NCBI RefSeq assembly: GCF_030296755.1
Contig: NZ_AP027741.1
Coordinates: 1,178,001-1,242,000, forward strand
Length of the DNA stretch: 64,000 nucleotides
DNA from: Methylophaga marina
GTDB lineage: Bacteria; Pseudomonadota; Gammaproteobacteria; Nitrosococcales; Methylophagaceae
Direction: 5' to 3'
Shown: positions 29,437-39,158 of the stretch, piece by piece
How positions within the stretch are numbered: the first letter of the stretch is position 1
Layout of the letters: every line of letters begins with the position of its first letter
Made by a program: the position numbers and the translations under genes
The notes under the pieces: generated by a model
What the model was told of the DNA's origin: nothing
Seen by the model: only the letters and a program-made list of their open reading frames with translations
The model's database searches: none

Positions 29437-29784
29437 CTAAAAAGCCGATTTAATACGATTTTTCAGGATTTTATAACGGCTAAACGCACATTTCACAAAG
29501 TTGCCATCTCTATGTTTAAAACGTTTCTTTAGTGCTTTTTTCACTTCCCATGTGCCTTTATAACCATTGGGGAAAACCACTAAATCCCCGGCTTTAAATG
29601 TGGTTGCAGGCCCACCATCATTGGGCGTCATTACACACTCACCTTCCACAATGTATGCCACTTCAGTGGTGACAAATGACCAAGGGAATACAGAGACTTC
29701 TTTTTCCCAAGTGGGCCAATGCTCGACGCCCATCTGTTTTAATTGTGCTTCGCTGGGATTGCTGTCCACGGTAATGTTGTTCAT
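29437..29784 (-). CDS. cupin-domain protein (cupin_3/EutQ-like)
   Basis: Small beta-barrel protein of 115 aa. The two cupin motifs are TTEVAYIVEGECVMTPND and FKAGDLVVFPNGYKGTWEV, matching the family formerly called DUF861. The N-terminal part (WPTWEKEVSVFPW) is also conserved. In such short cupins the metal site is often reduced; only Glu and Tyr are seen where His is common, so catalysis is uncertain. It stands alone between convergent dinB and divergent recQ. The C-terminal basic tail (KKALKKRFKHRDGNF) is longer than usual. Confidence 0.82.
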   Translation of the reverse strand: MNNITVDSNPSEAQLKQMGVEHWPTWEKEVSVFPWSFVTTEVAYIVEGECVMTPNDGGPATTFKAGDLVVFPNGYKGTWEVKKALKKRFKHRDGNFVKCAFSRYKILKNRIKSAF

Positions 29785-29960
29785 TTAGATTCCTAGATAT
29801 AAATTTGCTTAAAACCTGCCATGTTTGGCATGAGCTGAAAGTTGAAGATGCTATATTCTGCCTGTATTTCTGTAATAAACCGAATTTGCTGTTCATATTC
29901 GATATCAGAGTGAAGCCATATTTGCCATAATGCCCCTTTGCTTTAATCACTGATTTATCT

Positions 29961-32087
29961 ATGTATACTGAAGGACAACCCGCACTGGACGTGCTACAGA
30001 ACATCTTTGGCTACGATTCCTTTCGACATAATCAACAGGATATCGTTGATCACCTTATCCATGGTGGTGATGCTCTGGTATTAATGCCAACCGGCGGTGG
30101 TAAATCGCTTTGTTATCAGATTCCGGCACTTATCAGAAAAGGCACTGGCATTGTGGTGTCACCGTTAATTGCCCTGATGCAGGATCAGGTGGTGGCGTTA
30201 AACGAATTAGGTGTAAAAGCCGCTTTTCTGAACTCCAGTCTTTCAGCAAATGAAGCCCGTACAGTCGAGCAAGAACTTGAAGCTGGACTGATTGATGTGC
30301 TGTATATCGCCCCAGAGCGTTTATTAAACGAACGCACACTATCTTTGTTGAGTCGTGTCAGTATTGCTTTGTTTGCGATAGACGAAGCGCATTGTGTGTC
30401 GCAATGGGGACATGACTTTCGCCCTGAATACCAACAGCTTCGTTTGCTTCATGAGCTATTTCCTAATGTGCCGCGTGTCGCCCTCACAGCTACAGCCGAT
30501 AAACGTACGCGTCAGGAAATCATTGAACAGCTCAATCTGCAGCAAGCCAATGTTTATCTGAATAGTTTTGACAGGCCCAATATTTTTTATGCGATTACTG
30601 AAGCGACTCAAGCCAAACAACAGCTTTGGCAGTTTATCGAGGAACATCACGCCAACGATGCCGGTATTGTTTATTGCCTGTCTCGCAAAAAAGTAGAAGC
30701 CATTGCCGAGTGGCTTCAGGAACAAGGTCGGGTTGCCCTGCCTTATCATGCCGGCCTATCTAATGACCTCAGGGCTAAACATCAACAGCGCTTTTTACGC
30801 GAAGAAGGTGTGATCATTGTCGCCACCATCGCCTTTGGTATGGGTATTGATAAACCCGATGTGCGATTTGTCGCTCACCTGAATTTGCCGAAAAATATTG
30901 AAGCTTATTATCAGGAAACCGGCCGCGCGGGTCGCGATGGTTTACCGGCCAATGCCTGGATGGCCTATGGCCTGCAGGATGTCATTACCCTGCGGCAGTT
31001 TATGCAAGACTCTAATGCGCCCGATATGATCAAGCGGGTTGAACAGCATAAATTAGATGCCATGCTCGGTTTATGTGAACTCATCACTTGCCGTCGTCAG
31101 GCCATACTGGCCTATTTTGATGAAGAAGCCCCTGAAAAATGCGGCCAATGCGATAACTGCCAAACGCCGCCAGAAAGCTTTGATGCGACAGAAATAGCAC
31201 AGAAAGCCCTATCCTGCGTTTACCGCACTGAGCAGCGTTTTGGGGTGAATTATTTAATCGATGTGTTACTGGGTAGTGACGATGATCGTATCAAACATAA
31301 TCAGCATGATAAGTTGAGCACTTATGGCATCGGCACTGAACTGAATGCGACGCAATGGCGAGGCATTTTCCGGCAGTTAATTGCCACAGGTTATCTCGAT
31401 ATTGATATTCAACGTTATGGCGCATTACGACTGACAGAAAAATGTCGGCCCGTATTACGCGGCGAGCAAACATTAAAATTAAGAAAACAGTCTCCAAAAA
31501 AATCTACGGCTAAAGCCAGTAAAAGACAAACCGCTGTTCGCCCACAAGACGAGCGTCTATGGGAAGCCTTGCGTCAATTACGTTCTGATATAGCCAAACA
31601 GCATGGTGTGCCACCTTATGTTATTTTTCATGATGCGACATTATTGGAAATGTGTCGTTACCGGCCTGCAGATATGGCGGCAATGCAACGGATTTCCGGA
31701 GTGGGCGAGCAGAAACTCAATCATTATGGTCATGCGTTTTTAGAGCTGATTCAACAGCATCCCTTATCAGAATTACTTAATAACGGCTTGAGTGACACCA
31801 TTAATGACACGCTGTTATTACTTGAAAAGGGACATGGCATAGATAACATTGCTAAACAGCGCAATTTGAAACTCAGCACGGTATACAGCCATCTAGCTGA
31901 AGGCATCAACGCCGGCTTGCTGGATGTGAAAGACGTATTAGATCTGGAAGATGCCGAGCTCAACACAATTGTGCTCACCATTGAATCTTTAGGCGATGAG
32001 TCGCAGAGCCTCAAAGCGATTTATCAGGCGCTGGATGAAGCTTATGATTATGGTGTAATTCGTTGCGTGCTTGCCTCAATGTATTAG
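29961..32087 (+). CDS. recQ: ATP-dependent DNA helicase RecQ
   Basis: RecQ is a 3'-5' helicase for recombination and fork repair. Walker [13 protein letters not shown], the DEAH box with the RecQ aromatic loop ([17 protein letters not shown]), helicase motif VI (ETGRAGRDG), the zinc site (CGQCDNC), the RQC winged helix and an HRDC domain (about 530-600) are present. At 708 aa it is about 100 residues longer than E. coli RecQ. The extra C-terminal part ([22 protein letters not shown]) is an HTH_40-type helix-turn-helix found in a subset of RecQ proteins. A single start ATG at 29961 fits. Confidence 0.95.
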   Translation: MYTEGQPALDVLQNIFGYDSFRHNQQDIVDHLIHGGDALVLMPTGGGKSLCYQIPALIRKGTGIVVSPLIALMQDQVVALNELGVKAAFLNSSLSANEARTVEQELEAGLIDVLYIAPERLLNERTLSLLSRVSIALFAIDEAHCVSQWGHDFRPEYQQLRLLHELFPNVPRVALTATADKRTRQEIIEQLNLQQANVYLNSFDRPNIFYAITEATQAKQQLWQFIEEHHANDAGIVYCLSRKKVEAIAEWLQEQGRVALPYHAGLSNDLRAKHQQRFLREEGVIIVATIAFGMGIDKPDVRFVAHLNLPKNIEAYYQETGRAGRDGLPANAWMAYGLQDVITLRQFMQDSNAPDMIKRVEQHKLDAMLGLCELITCRRQAILAYFDEEAPEKCGQCDNCQTPPESFDATEIAQKALSCVYRTEQRFGVNYLIDVLLGSDDDRIKHNQHDKLSTYGIGTELNATQWRGIFRQLIATGYLDIDIQRYGALRLTEKCRPVLRGEQTLKLRKQSPKKSTAKASKRQTAVRPQDERLWEALRQLRSDIAKQHGVPPYVIFHDATLLEMCRYRPADMAAMQRISGVGEQKLNHYGHAFLELIQQHPLSELLNNGLSDTINDTLLLLEKGHGIDNIAKQRNLKLSTVYSHLAEGINAGLLDVKDVLDLEDAELNTIVLTIESLGDESQSLKAIYQALDEAYDYGVIRCVLASMY

Positions 32088-32105
32088 AGCACACATAGAC
32101 TAAGT

Positions 32106-32282
32106 TCAGGCTTTATCAGACTGCACTTGTTGTAACTGCTTCAATATTGCCTCAGATTCCTGTGTCAGCGAGGCAAACAGTCGTATATCACCGTTACGCT
32201 GAGCAGTTAATGCCTGTTCACGCTTTTGCGCTAGTTGCTTTTTTAACTTTTTCTCTGGATCGGACTTAAATAATGACCACAT
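32106..32282 (-). CDS. 58-aa basic/helical protein of the DUF6435 type
   Basis: This short gene encodes MWSLFKSDPEKKLKKQLA at its start and ends QQVQSDKA. ATG 32280-32282 is preceded by an AGAGAG purine-rich site seven bases upstream. The MW-LFKSDP-KKLKKQ start and the AQRNGDI block match what I recall of the gammaproteobacterial small-protein family DUF6435, of unknown function. The composition (many Lys, Gln, Glu) predicts one or two soluble amphipathic helices. It lies between recQ and exonuclease III, 57 bp upstream of the latter's stop on the same strand. Confidence 0.7.
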   Translation of the reverse strand: MWSLFKSDPEKKLKKQLAQKREQALTAQRNGDIRLFASLTQESEAILKQLQQVQSDKA

Positions 32283-32339
32283 ACATAACTCTCTGATGAA
32301 TAAATAAGTCAGAGAGGTATGTCGCGATAAAGTTCGTTT

Positions 32340-33118
32340 TTATTTTGCCAGCTCGTAGTCGTAATCAATAATAAGTGGTGCATGATCTGAAAATGACTCG
32401 TCTCGATAGATTTCAGTTGCTTTAACTTTGCCTTTCATACTTGGCGTTAAGATATGGTAATCAATGCGCCATCCGACGTTGTTCGCTCTGGCCTGACCAC
32501 GGTTTGACCACCAAGTATATTGGTGTTCTTCCTGAGGTAACTCACGGAAGGCATCAATAAAGCCCATGTCATCAAACAACTTGTCTAGCCAGGCTCGTTC
32601 TTCAGGCAGGAAGCCTGAATTTTTCAAATTGCCTTTCCAGTTACGAATATCTTCATTTTTATGTGCAATATTCCAATCGCCGCAGATTAAGACATCGCGA
32701 CCGGAATCTTTCATTTCCTGCATTTTTATTTCGAAAAAATCCATGCAGCGATACTTAACCAATTGACGCTCTTCTTTTGATGATCCTGAGGGCATATACA
32801 GTGAAATGACGCTCAAATTACCAAAACGCGCTTCGATATAACGACCTTCTGCATCAAACTCCTCATTGCCCATACCAACAATGACTTCATCGGGCTCTGC
32901 TTTGCAATACAATGCCACACCGCTGTAGCCCTTTTTTCAGCATCATGGTAATAACAGTGATATCCTTGCGGCCTGAAAATATCATCTTCGAGTTGATGAA
33001 CTTGGGCTTTGGTTTCCTGAATACAGACAACATCTGCGTTTTGTTTAGGCAACCAGTCAAAAAAACCTTTACGGGCGGCGGCTCGAATACCGTTCACATT
33101 GGCTGTGATTATGCGCAT
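32340..33118 (-). pseudogene. exodeoxyribonuclease III (ExoA/XthA family), interrupted by a -1 frameshift
   Basis: AP endonuclease/3'-5' exonuclease of base-excision repair. The N-terminal part MRIITANVNGIRAAARKG and CIQETK (metal Glu) runs in one frame to HDAEK. The remainder (GVALYCKAEPDEV, SLYMPSG, CGDWNIAH, SDHAPLIIDY with the catalytic Asp-His) is in another frame. The junction is a run of six T at 32932-32937 (A on the coding strand). A seventh would restore 259 aa, with EKKGYSGVALY as the expected join. All catalytic blocks survive, so a sequencing error in a working gene is the likeliest explanation. Confidence 0.87.
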
Positions 33119-33153
33119 GGGTCATCCTATTGAAAAATAATCACATAATACCA

Positions 33154-33182
33154 TTTACAAATCAGATTAAAATCGGGATAAT
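33154..33182 (+). promoter_or_regulatory. sigma-70-type promoter of rpsT
   Basis: TTTACA (33154-33159) and GATAAT (33177-33182) are separated by 17 bp; each hexamer has 5 of 6 consensus bases. The expected start of transcription is near 33189, giving a leader of about 63 nt. Confidence 0.75.
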
Positions 33183-33191
33183 GTCGGGCTC

Positions 33192-33227
33192 ATCTGTAAA
33201 TACAGATAGCTAGGTTTAGCTACAGAT
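33192..33227 (+). promoter_or_regulatory. rpsT leader with two mutually exclusive hairpins
   Basis: ATCTGTA (33192-33198) can pair either with TACAGAT at 33201-33207 or with the identical TACAGAT at 33221-33227, so the leader can form two alternative stems just before the AGGAG site. GCTA/TAGC pairs lie in between. In E. coli rpsT is translationally autoregulated; a switch of that kind here is inference. Confidence 0.45.
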
Positions 33228-33251
33228 AAATGAATTTTTAGGAGAAGCACT

Positions 33252-33512
33252 TTGGCAAATTCGGCACAAGCAAGAAAACGCGCGCGTCAAGCAGAAGTAC
33301 ACCGTCAGCGTAACGCCAGCCAACGTTCAGCGATGCGTACAACGATTAAAGCACTGAGAAAAGCAATCGCAGCTGGTGATAAAGAACAAGCTGTTGCTGC
33401 TTTCAAAGTTGCAGCGCCTGCATTAGATCGTATGGCGGGTAAAGGCATTATTCACAAGAATACTGCTGCTCGTGGTAAAAGCCGCTTGAACAACGCTGTT
33501 CGCGCAATGTAA
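33252..33512 (+). CDS. rpsT: 30S ribosomal protein S20
   Basis: S20 is a small basic three-helix protein binding 16S rRNA. The 86-aa sequence ([20 protein letters not shown], then [17 protein letters not shown]) is complete. The start is TTG at 33252, preceded by TTAGGAG; no in-frame ATG precedes it. E. coli rpsT also uses UUG, which weakens initiation and permits feedback by S20, so the rare start is probably functional and conserved. It is monocistronic between its own promoter and terminator. Confidence 0.97.
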   Translation: MANSAQARKRARQAEVHRQRNASQRSAMRTTIKALRKAIAAGDKEQAVAAFKVAAPALDRMAGKGIIHKNTAARGKSRLNNAVRAM

Positions 33513-33531
33513 TTTAAAGTTTCGACTTTAT

Positions 33532-33560
33532 AAAAAAACCGACTTTACGTCGGTTTTTTT
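33532..33560. terminator. bidirectional terminator between rpsT and proB
   Basis: A 12-bp stem (AAAAAAACCGAC/GTCGGTTTTTTT) with a 5-base loop lies between the convergent stops of rpsT and proB. T runs follow on both strands. Confidence 0.93.
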
Positions 33561-33587
33561 ATGTCTGCAATTTTGTTTTTTTATTGA

Positions 33588-34718
33588 TTAGCTGGTTAAT
33601 ACCAGATTATCACGGTGAATTAATTCTGGTTCGCCAACATAGCCCAGAATAGATTCAATTTCAGTGCTGGGTTTGCCTTTAATCAGACGCGCTTCGTCAG
33701 CATTATAATTGGCTAAGCCTCTGGCGATTTCTTTACCATTCACATCACGACAAATCACCAGTTCACCGCGGGTAAACTGGCCTTCCACATGGGTTACGCC
33801 AACCGGTAACAAGCTTCTTCCCTGCTCTCTTAACACAGCCACAGCACCATCATCGAGTACCAATTGCCCTTTAGCAATTAAGTGTCCCACCAACCACTGT
33901 TGGCGCGCTGTAATCGGTTTATTGTCAGGCCACAGTAATGTGCCTACGCCGTTTCCCGCGGCCAGATGGCGAAGATTGTCAGGATGTTTACCGGATAAGA
34001 TAACGGTGTAAGCACCTGAACGTGCTGCACGACGTGCAGCTAATAGTTTAGTGGTCATACCACCGCGACCAAGCTCACCTTTGCTATCACCGGCCATTTG
34101 ATCAAGTGCCGCATTGCTGGCAGCTGATGCGGCAATCATGCGAGCATTCGGATTTGTGCGGGGGTCAGAATCAAACAAGCCATCTTGATCTGTCAAAATA
34201 ACTAATACATCGGCTTCAACAAGATTGGCCGTCATAGCAGCTAAGGTATCGTTATCTCCGAAGCGGATTTCTTCTGTGGCAATGGTATCGTTCTCATTCA
34301 CCACGGGCAGAATATCGAGTTCGAGCAGCGTTTGCAGTGCACTTCGTGCATTAAGATGGCGACCACGATCTGATAAGTCAGAGTGAGTCAGTAAGATTTG
34401 GGCCGTATGGATACCGTGCTTGCCACATTCTGTGGCATAGGCGTTGACCAACTCCATCTGACCAACACTGGCAGCCGCTTGCAGACGATGAATTTCATGT
34501 GGACGTCTTTTCCAGCCCAACTTCTGCATGCCTGCAGCCACAGAGCCAGATGTGACTAGCACGACTTCTTTACCTTGGCGACGCAATTCGGCTATTTCCG
34601 CGCTTAACCAACGGATACGATCCGTATCCAAACCTTCACCAATACGGGTCAATAAAGCACTGCCAATTTTGATAACCCAGCGCTTAGTGTTCAATAATTG
34701 CTGATGCGGCTCTGTCAC
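33588..34718 (-). CDS. proB: glutamate 5-kinase
   Basis: First enzyme of proline synthesis, phosphorylating glutamate. The amino-acid kinase domain (about 1-260) shows VIKIGSALLT, VTSGSVAAGMQKLG, NENDTIATEEIRFGDNDTLAAM and GRGGMTTKLLAARRA. A C-terminal PUA domain (about 285-365) is present, so it is the long bacterial form (376 aa), normally feedback-inhibited by proline. It begins 6 bp after obgE in the common obgE-proB order. The proA gene is not in the window. Confidence 0.96.
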   Translation of the reverse strand: MTEPHQQLLNTKRWVIKIGSALLTRIGEGLDTDRIRWLSAEIAELRRQGKEVVLVTSGSVAAGMQKLGWKRRPHEIHRLQAAASVGQMELVNAYATECGKHGIHTAQILLTHSDLSDRGRHLNARSALQTLLELDILPVVNENDTIATEEIRFGDNDTLAAMTANLVEADVLVILTDQDGLFDSDPRTNPNARMIAASAASNAALDQMAGDSKGELGRGGMTTKLLAARRAARSGAYTVILSGKHPDNLRHLAAGNGVGTLLWPDNKPITARQQWLVGHLIAKGQLVLDDGAVAVLREQGRSLLPVGVTHVEGQFTRGELVICRDVNGKEIARGLANYNADEARLIKGKPSTEIESILGYVGEPELIHRDNLVLTS

Positions 34719-34724
34719 TGAAGT

Positions 34725-35804
<1,080 letters not shown>

Positions 35805-35849
35805 TTAATCTTATGTTCTTTCTGGTCATAAAACGTATATGCCAGAAAC

Positions 35850-35871
35850 AAAAAACCCCGCATCAGCGGGG
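35850..35871 (-). terminator. intercistronic terminator between rpmA and obgE
   Basis: The 6-bp stem CCCCGC/GCGGGG with an ATCA tetraloop is followed on the minus strand by six T. This lies within a same-strand gene series, so it probably lowers rather than abolishes obgE expression. Confidence 0.8.
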
Positions 35872-35909
35872 CTTTGTGCTGTTTGCCCCATACGGGCTAA
35901 CAAATATTC

Positions 35910-36167
35910 TTAGTCAGCAACAACACTGACGAAAGTACGGTTTTGAGGACCTTTGGTCTCAAATAATACTTTACCTTCAGCTGTTGCAAATAAAGTATGG
36001 TCTTTACCGATACCTACGTTACGACCTGCATGGTAACGCGTACCACGCTGACGTACTAAAATGTTACCACCAGACACTAATTCACCACCGTAGCGTTTTA
36101 CACCAAGGCGTTTAGACTCTGAATCACGTCCGTTACGAGTACTACCACCAGCTTTCTTATGAGCCAT
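35910..36167 (-). CDS. rpmA: 50S ribosomal protein L27
   Basis: L27 reaches the peptidyl-transferase centre with its N-terminus. The sequence [20 protein letters not shown] is the Proteobacterial form without the cleaved prefix of Firmicutes. The 85 aa equal E. coli. It is 23 bp downstream of rplU, the universal rplU-rpmA pair. Confidence 0.98.
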   Translation of the reverse strand: MAHKKAGGSTRNGRDSESKRLGVKRYGGELVSGGNILVRQRGTRYHAGRNVGIGKDHTLFATAEGKVLFETKGPQNRTFVSVVAD

Positions 36168-36190
36168 TTCTTAAACCTCTTTTCCGATTC

Positions 36191-36502
36191 TTAGGCTGAG
36201 ATGCCTGTGATTTCGATTTCAGTATATGCTTGACGGTGACCCATCTGTTTTTGATGGTGCTTACGACGTTTGAATTTGACGATTTTCACTTTATCGCCAC
36301 GGCCGTTAGCTGCCACTTTTGCAGTCACTTTTGCACCGTCCAGGTAAGGCGCACCAACTTTGATGTCTTCACCTTCGCCAACTAACAGAACTTTATCAAG
36401 CTCAACCGTATCACCGGCTTCAGCAGTCAATTTTTCAATGCGGAGCTTTTCGCCCTCTTTAACTCGGTATTGTTTACCGCCAGTCGCGACAATAGCGTAC
36501 AT
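36191..36502 (-). CDS. rplU: 50S ribosomal protein L21
   Basis: L21 binds 23S rRNA. The start is set at ATG 36502 ([18 protein letters not shown], 103 aa), the same length as E. coli. A GGAG Shine-Dalgarno sits six bases upstream. A longer frame from a TTG at 36514 uses that very Shine-Dalgarno as codons and is rejected. The [19 protein letters not shown] tail is the family's RNA-binding region. Confidence 0.98.
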   Translation of the reverse strand: MYAIVATGGKQYRVKEGEKLRIEKLTAEAGDTVELDKVLLVGEGEDIKVGAPYLDGAKVTAKVAANGRGDKVKIVKFKRRKHHQKQMGHRQAYTEIEITGISA

Positions 36503-36562
36503 CGCTGTCTCCAAAGTATAATAGTGTTAATGCGGGTTACCCCACAAAAGACCGGCAATTGT

Positions 36563-36583
36563 ATCTCCTTTCTTCAAGGAGAT
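36563..36583 (-). promoter_or_regulatory. hairpin in the rplU leader
   Basis: A perfect 8-bp inverted repeat (ATCTCCTT-TCTTC-AAGGAGAT) lies 60 bp before the L21 start on the transcribed side. It could be a leader stem for ribosomal-protein feedback. No T run follows, so it is not a terminator. Confidence 0.4.
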
Positions 36584-36648
36584 CAAATTCATATTGAAAT
36601 ATTTGCGCAGTATTCTCGCTCATGAGAAAGTACGCGTTTAAATTACAC

Positions 36649-36654
36649 ATTATA
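36649..36654 (-). promoter_or_regulatory. candidate -10 box for rplU-rpmA
   Basis: A perfect TATAAT on the minus strand lies 147 bp before the L21 ATG. No good -35 hexamer stands 16-18 bp upstream (the position reads TATCCA), so the call is tentative. Confidence 0.4.
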
Positions 36655-36670
36655 GGCAGATTACGGTTCC

Positions 36671-37639
36671 GTGGATATCCAATCCATCTATTCTTTAATT
36701 CAAGATGACATGAAAGCTGTAGACGAGTTGATCCAACAACGCTTACAGTCAGATGTTGCTCTCATTAACCAACTTGGCTTTTATATTATCAATAGTGGCG
36801 GTAAAAGGCTTCGCCCCGCCATCGCTATATTATCCGCCAGAGCATGTGGCTATGAAGGTAGCCAACACATTAATCTTGCCACCATTATCGAATTCATTCA
36901 CACCGCCACCTTATTACATGATGACGTCGTGGATAATTCTGATATGCGTCGCGGCCAGGAGACAGCGAACTCTCTGTGGGGAAATGAAGCCAGTGTATTG
37001 GTCGGTGACTTTCTCTACACTCGATCCTTTGAAATGATGGTCGAAATTGAATCAATGCGATTGATGCAAATTCTCTCTCATACGACGAATGTCATTGCTG
37101 AAGGCGAGGTACTGCAACTATTAAATTGTCACGATGCAGATACTACCGAAGCACGGTATCTTGAGGTTATCCATCATAAAACCGCGAAATTATTCGAGGC
37201 TGCTGGCCAGTTAGGTGCAGTCATCTCTGGCTCTGAGCCCCATATTGAAACCGCAATGGCCAATTACGCCATGCACTTGGGCAGCGCCTTCCAATTAGTG
37301 GATGACTTACTGGATTACAGCCAATCCAGCGAGACTATTGGTAAAAATATCGGCGATGATCTTGCAGAAGGCAAACCCACTTTACCACTGATATACGCCA
37401 TGCAGCATGGCAATGCAGAGCAAGCAGCCATTATTCGAGAAGCGATAGAAAATGGGCAACGGGATAGAATCACTGAAATCATCCAGATCATTCAAGAAAC
37501 CGGCGCCATTGACTACACAGCGAAGGCAGCAGAACAGGAAGTTAAGCAAGCTAAAGATTCACTCGACCTGCTTGTAGATAGTGAATATAAACAAGCACTA
37601 TTATCGTTAGCTGACTTTTCAGTACAGCGCGATTACTAA
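36671..37639 (+). CDS. ispB: octaprenyl (long-chain polyprenyl) diphosphate synthase
   Basis: Trans-prenyltransferase making the ubiquinone side chain. The first and second aspartate-rich motifs are DDVVD (in LLHDDVVDNSDMRRG) and DDLLD (in QLVDDLLDYSQ), with GGKRLRP binding the substrate diphosphate. The 322-aa length matches E. coli IspB (323). The start is GTG 36671 (MDIQSIYSLIQDDM); no ATG upstream is in frame. It is divergent from rplU, the conserved gammaproteobacterial arrangement. Confidence 0.95.
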   Translation: MDIQSIYSLIQDDMKAVDELIQQRLQSDVALINQLGFYIINSGGKRLRPAIAILSARACGYEGSQHINLATIIEFIHTATLLHDDVVDNSDMRRGQETANSLWGNEASVLVGDFLYTRSFEMMVEIESMRLMQILSHTTNVIAEGEVLQLLNCHDADTTEARYLEVIHHKTAKLFEAAGQLGAVISGSEPHIETAMANYAMHLGSAFQLVDDLLDYSQSSETIGKNIGDDLAEGKPTLPLIYAMQHGNAEQAAIIREAIENGQRDRITEIIQIIQETGAIDYTAKAAEQEVKQAKDSLDLLVDSEYKQALLSLADFSVQRDY

Positions 37640-37719
37640 ATGCATTTAATGTCATCGATATGCTAACAAGAGCAGACCATAATCCATCCCGCTCGCATAG
37701 CTAGAGGTATTAGCAGCAT

Positions 37720-38804
37720 ATGATCTCAAACAGTGACATTTTAAATGCCAGAATTCTTATTGTTGATGACCAGCTCGTCAACATTAAATTACTGGAGAAG
37801 ATGCTGCATCAGGCTGGTTTCACTTCTCTTTTTTCTACGACACGAGGTGCGGAAGTAGAACAGCGTTATTTTGAATACGAAATCGATCTCATCCTACTGG
37901 ATATTCGCATGCCGGATATGGATGGTTTTCAGGTAATGCAAACACTACAAACAGCGATTCAGAACGATTACCTGCCAGTTCTCGTTATTACTGCAGAACT
38001 TACTCAGGAAATCAGAAAAAATCGCTCTGTTCCGGTGCCAAAGATTTCATCACCAAACCCTTTGATCAAACTGAAGTGATCCAACGTATCAGAAACATGC
38101 TGGAAGTCCGCTTGTTACACAAACAGGTAAAGACGCAGAATGAAACACTTGAACAACAGGTCAGACACAGGACACAACAGCTAGAACAAAGTCGTCTTGA
38201 AATTATTAAACGCTTAGGCAGGGCTGCAGAATATAAAGACAATGAAACCGGCAATCACATATTGCGTATGAGCCATTTTGCGCAAATGCTAGCGCTTGCT
38301 ACAGGTTTAGATGAGAGTTTTGCCGCTGATATACTGACTGCGGCGCCAATGCATGATATTGGAAAAATCGGTATTCCAGACCATATTCTCCTTAAACCTG
38401 GAAAGTTAGATGGTGACGAGTGGGAAGTGATGAAAACACACGTCAGGATTGGGGCTGATCTATTAGCTGATACGAATGTGCCGCTACTCAAACTGGCCAG
38501 CAATATTGCACTGACTCATCATGAAAAATGGGACGGTTCAGGTTACCCACAGGGTTTAAAAGGCAAGGATATTCCCATTGAAGGCCGCATCTGTTCCATA
38601 TCGGATGTTTTTGATGCGTTGACGTCTGAGCGTCCATACAAGAAAGCCTGGCCAATTGAAAAAGCCGTCGATTATCTCATTGAACAAAAAGGTCGACATT
38701 TTGATCCAGAGTTAGTGACACACTTTCTTACGATCATCGAACAAGTCCTTCATTACCGTGCCCGCTTCCCTGATCATGTCGCAGAAACATCCGATATGGC
38801 TTAA
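37720..38804 (+). pseudogene. REC/HD-GYP response regulator (c-di-GMP phosphodiesterase type), interrupted by a -1 frameshift
   Basis: The REC domain (ILIVDDQLVNIKLLEKML, phospho-Asp in LILLDIRMPDMDG) reads to ITAELTQEIRK. The frame then changes, and the rest (SGAKDFITKPFDQ, a coiled linker, then HD in HDIGKIGIPDHIL and GYP in [11 protein letters not shown]) is in the other frame. The break is a run of six A at 38016-38021. A seventh gives an RpfG-like protein of 361 aa with a perfect REC continuation. HD-GYP enzymes hydrolyse c-di-GMP to GMP. A probably intact paralogue lies at 62784. I take this to be a working gene with a sequencing error. Confidence 0.87.
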
Positions 38805-38849
38805 TTTCACTTAAATGCTTTTTAGTTGCTGAAAGGTTCGCTATCCTTA

Positions 38850-39158
38850 ATGACTATGGCTCAAATATATAAATATCACTTATTCTTCTGTACTCATCAG
38901 CGAGACGATGGCAGTGCTAATTGCGGAGAACATGGTTCACAGTCGCTTCGTGATTACGCAAAACAACGTGTGAAAGAACTAAAAATAAAGAAAGTCCGGG
39001 TGAATAATGCAGGATGTCTAAATCGATGCAAGCTGGGACCTATGCTAGTTATCTATCCTGAAGGGACTTGGTATCACTTTGAAACTGAAGCAGATATTGA
39101 TGAAATCATTGAGTCCCACTTGTTAAACAACACGATTGTGGAACGCCTGGTTAAATGA
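38850..39158 (+). CDS. thioredoxin-like [2Fe-2S] ferredoxin
   Basis: A small protein of about 102 aa with the thioredoxin-like 2Fe-2S fold. The four Cys ligands are seen as C-x(n)-C (FFCTHQRDDGSANCGEHGS) and NAGCLNRCKLGP. The open frame can begin at 38826, but MTMAQIYKYHLFFC from ATG 38850 (or 38856) fits the family better. Its stop overlaps the hpnD start by 4 bp, so it is translationally coupled to squalene synthesis genes. A redox role for the reductive step of HpnE or related enzymes is possible but unproven. Confidence 0.85.
   Translation: MTMAQIYKYHLFFCTHQRDDGSANCGEHGSQSLRDYAKQRVKELKIKKVRVNNAGCLNRCKLGPMLVIYPEGTWYHFETEADIDEIIESHLLNNTIVERLVK

Noticed and set aside
36503-36514. TTG start giving METAM at the front of L21
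   Set aside because: Its codons are the Shine-Dalgarno of the true ATG at 36502.
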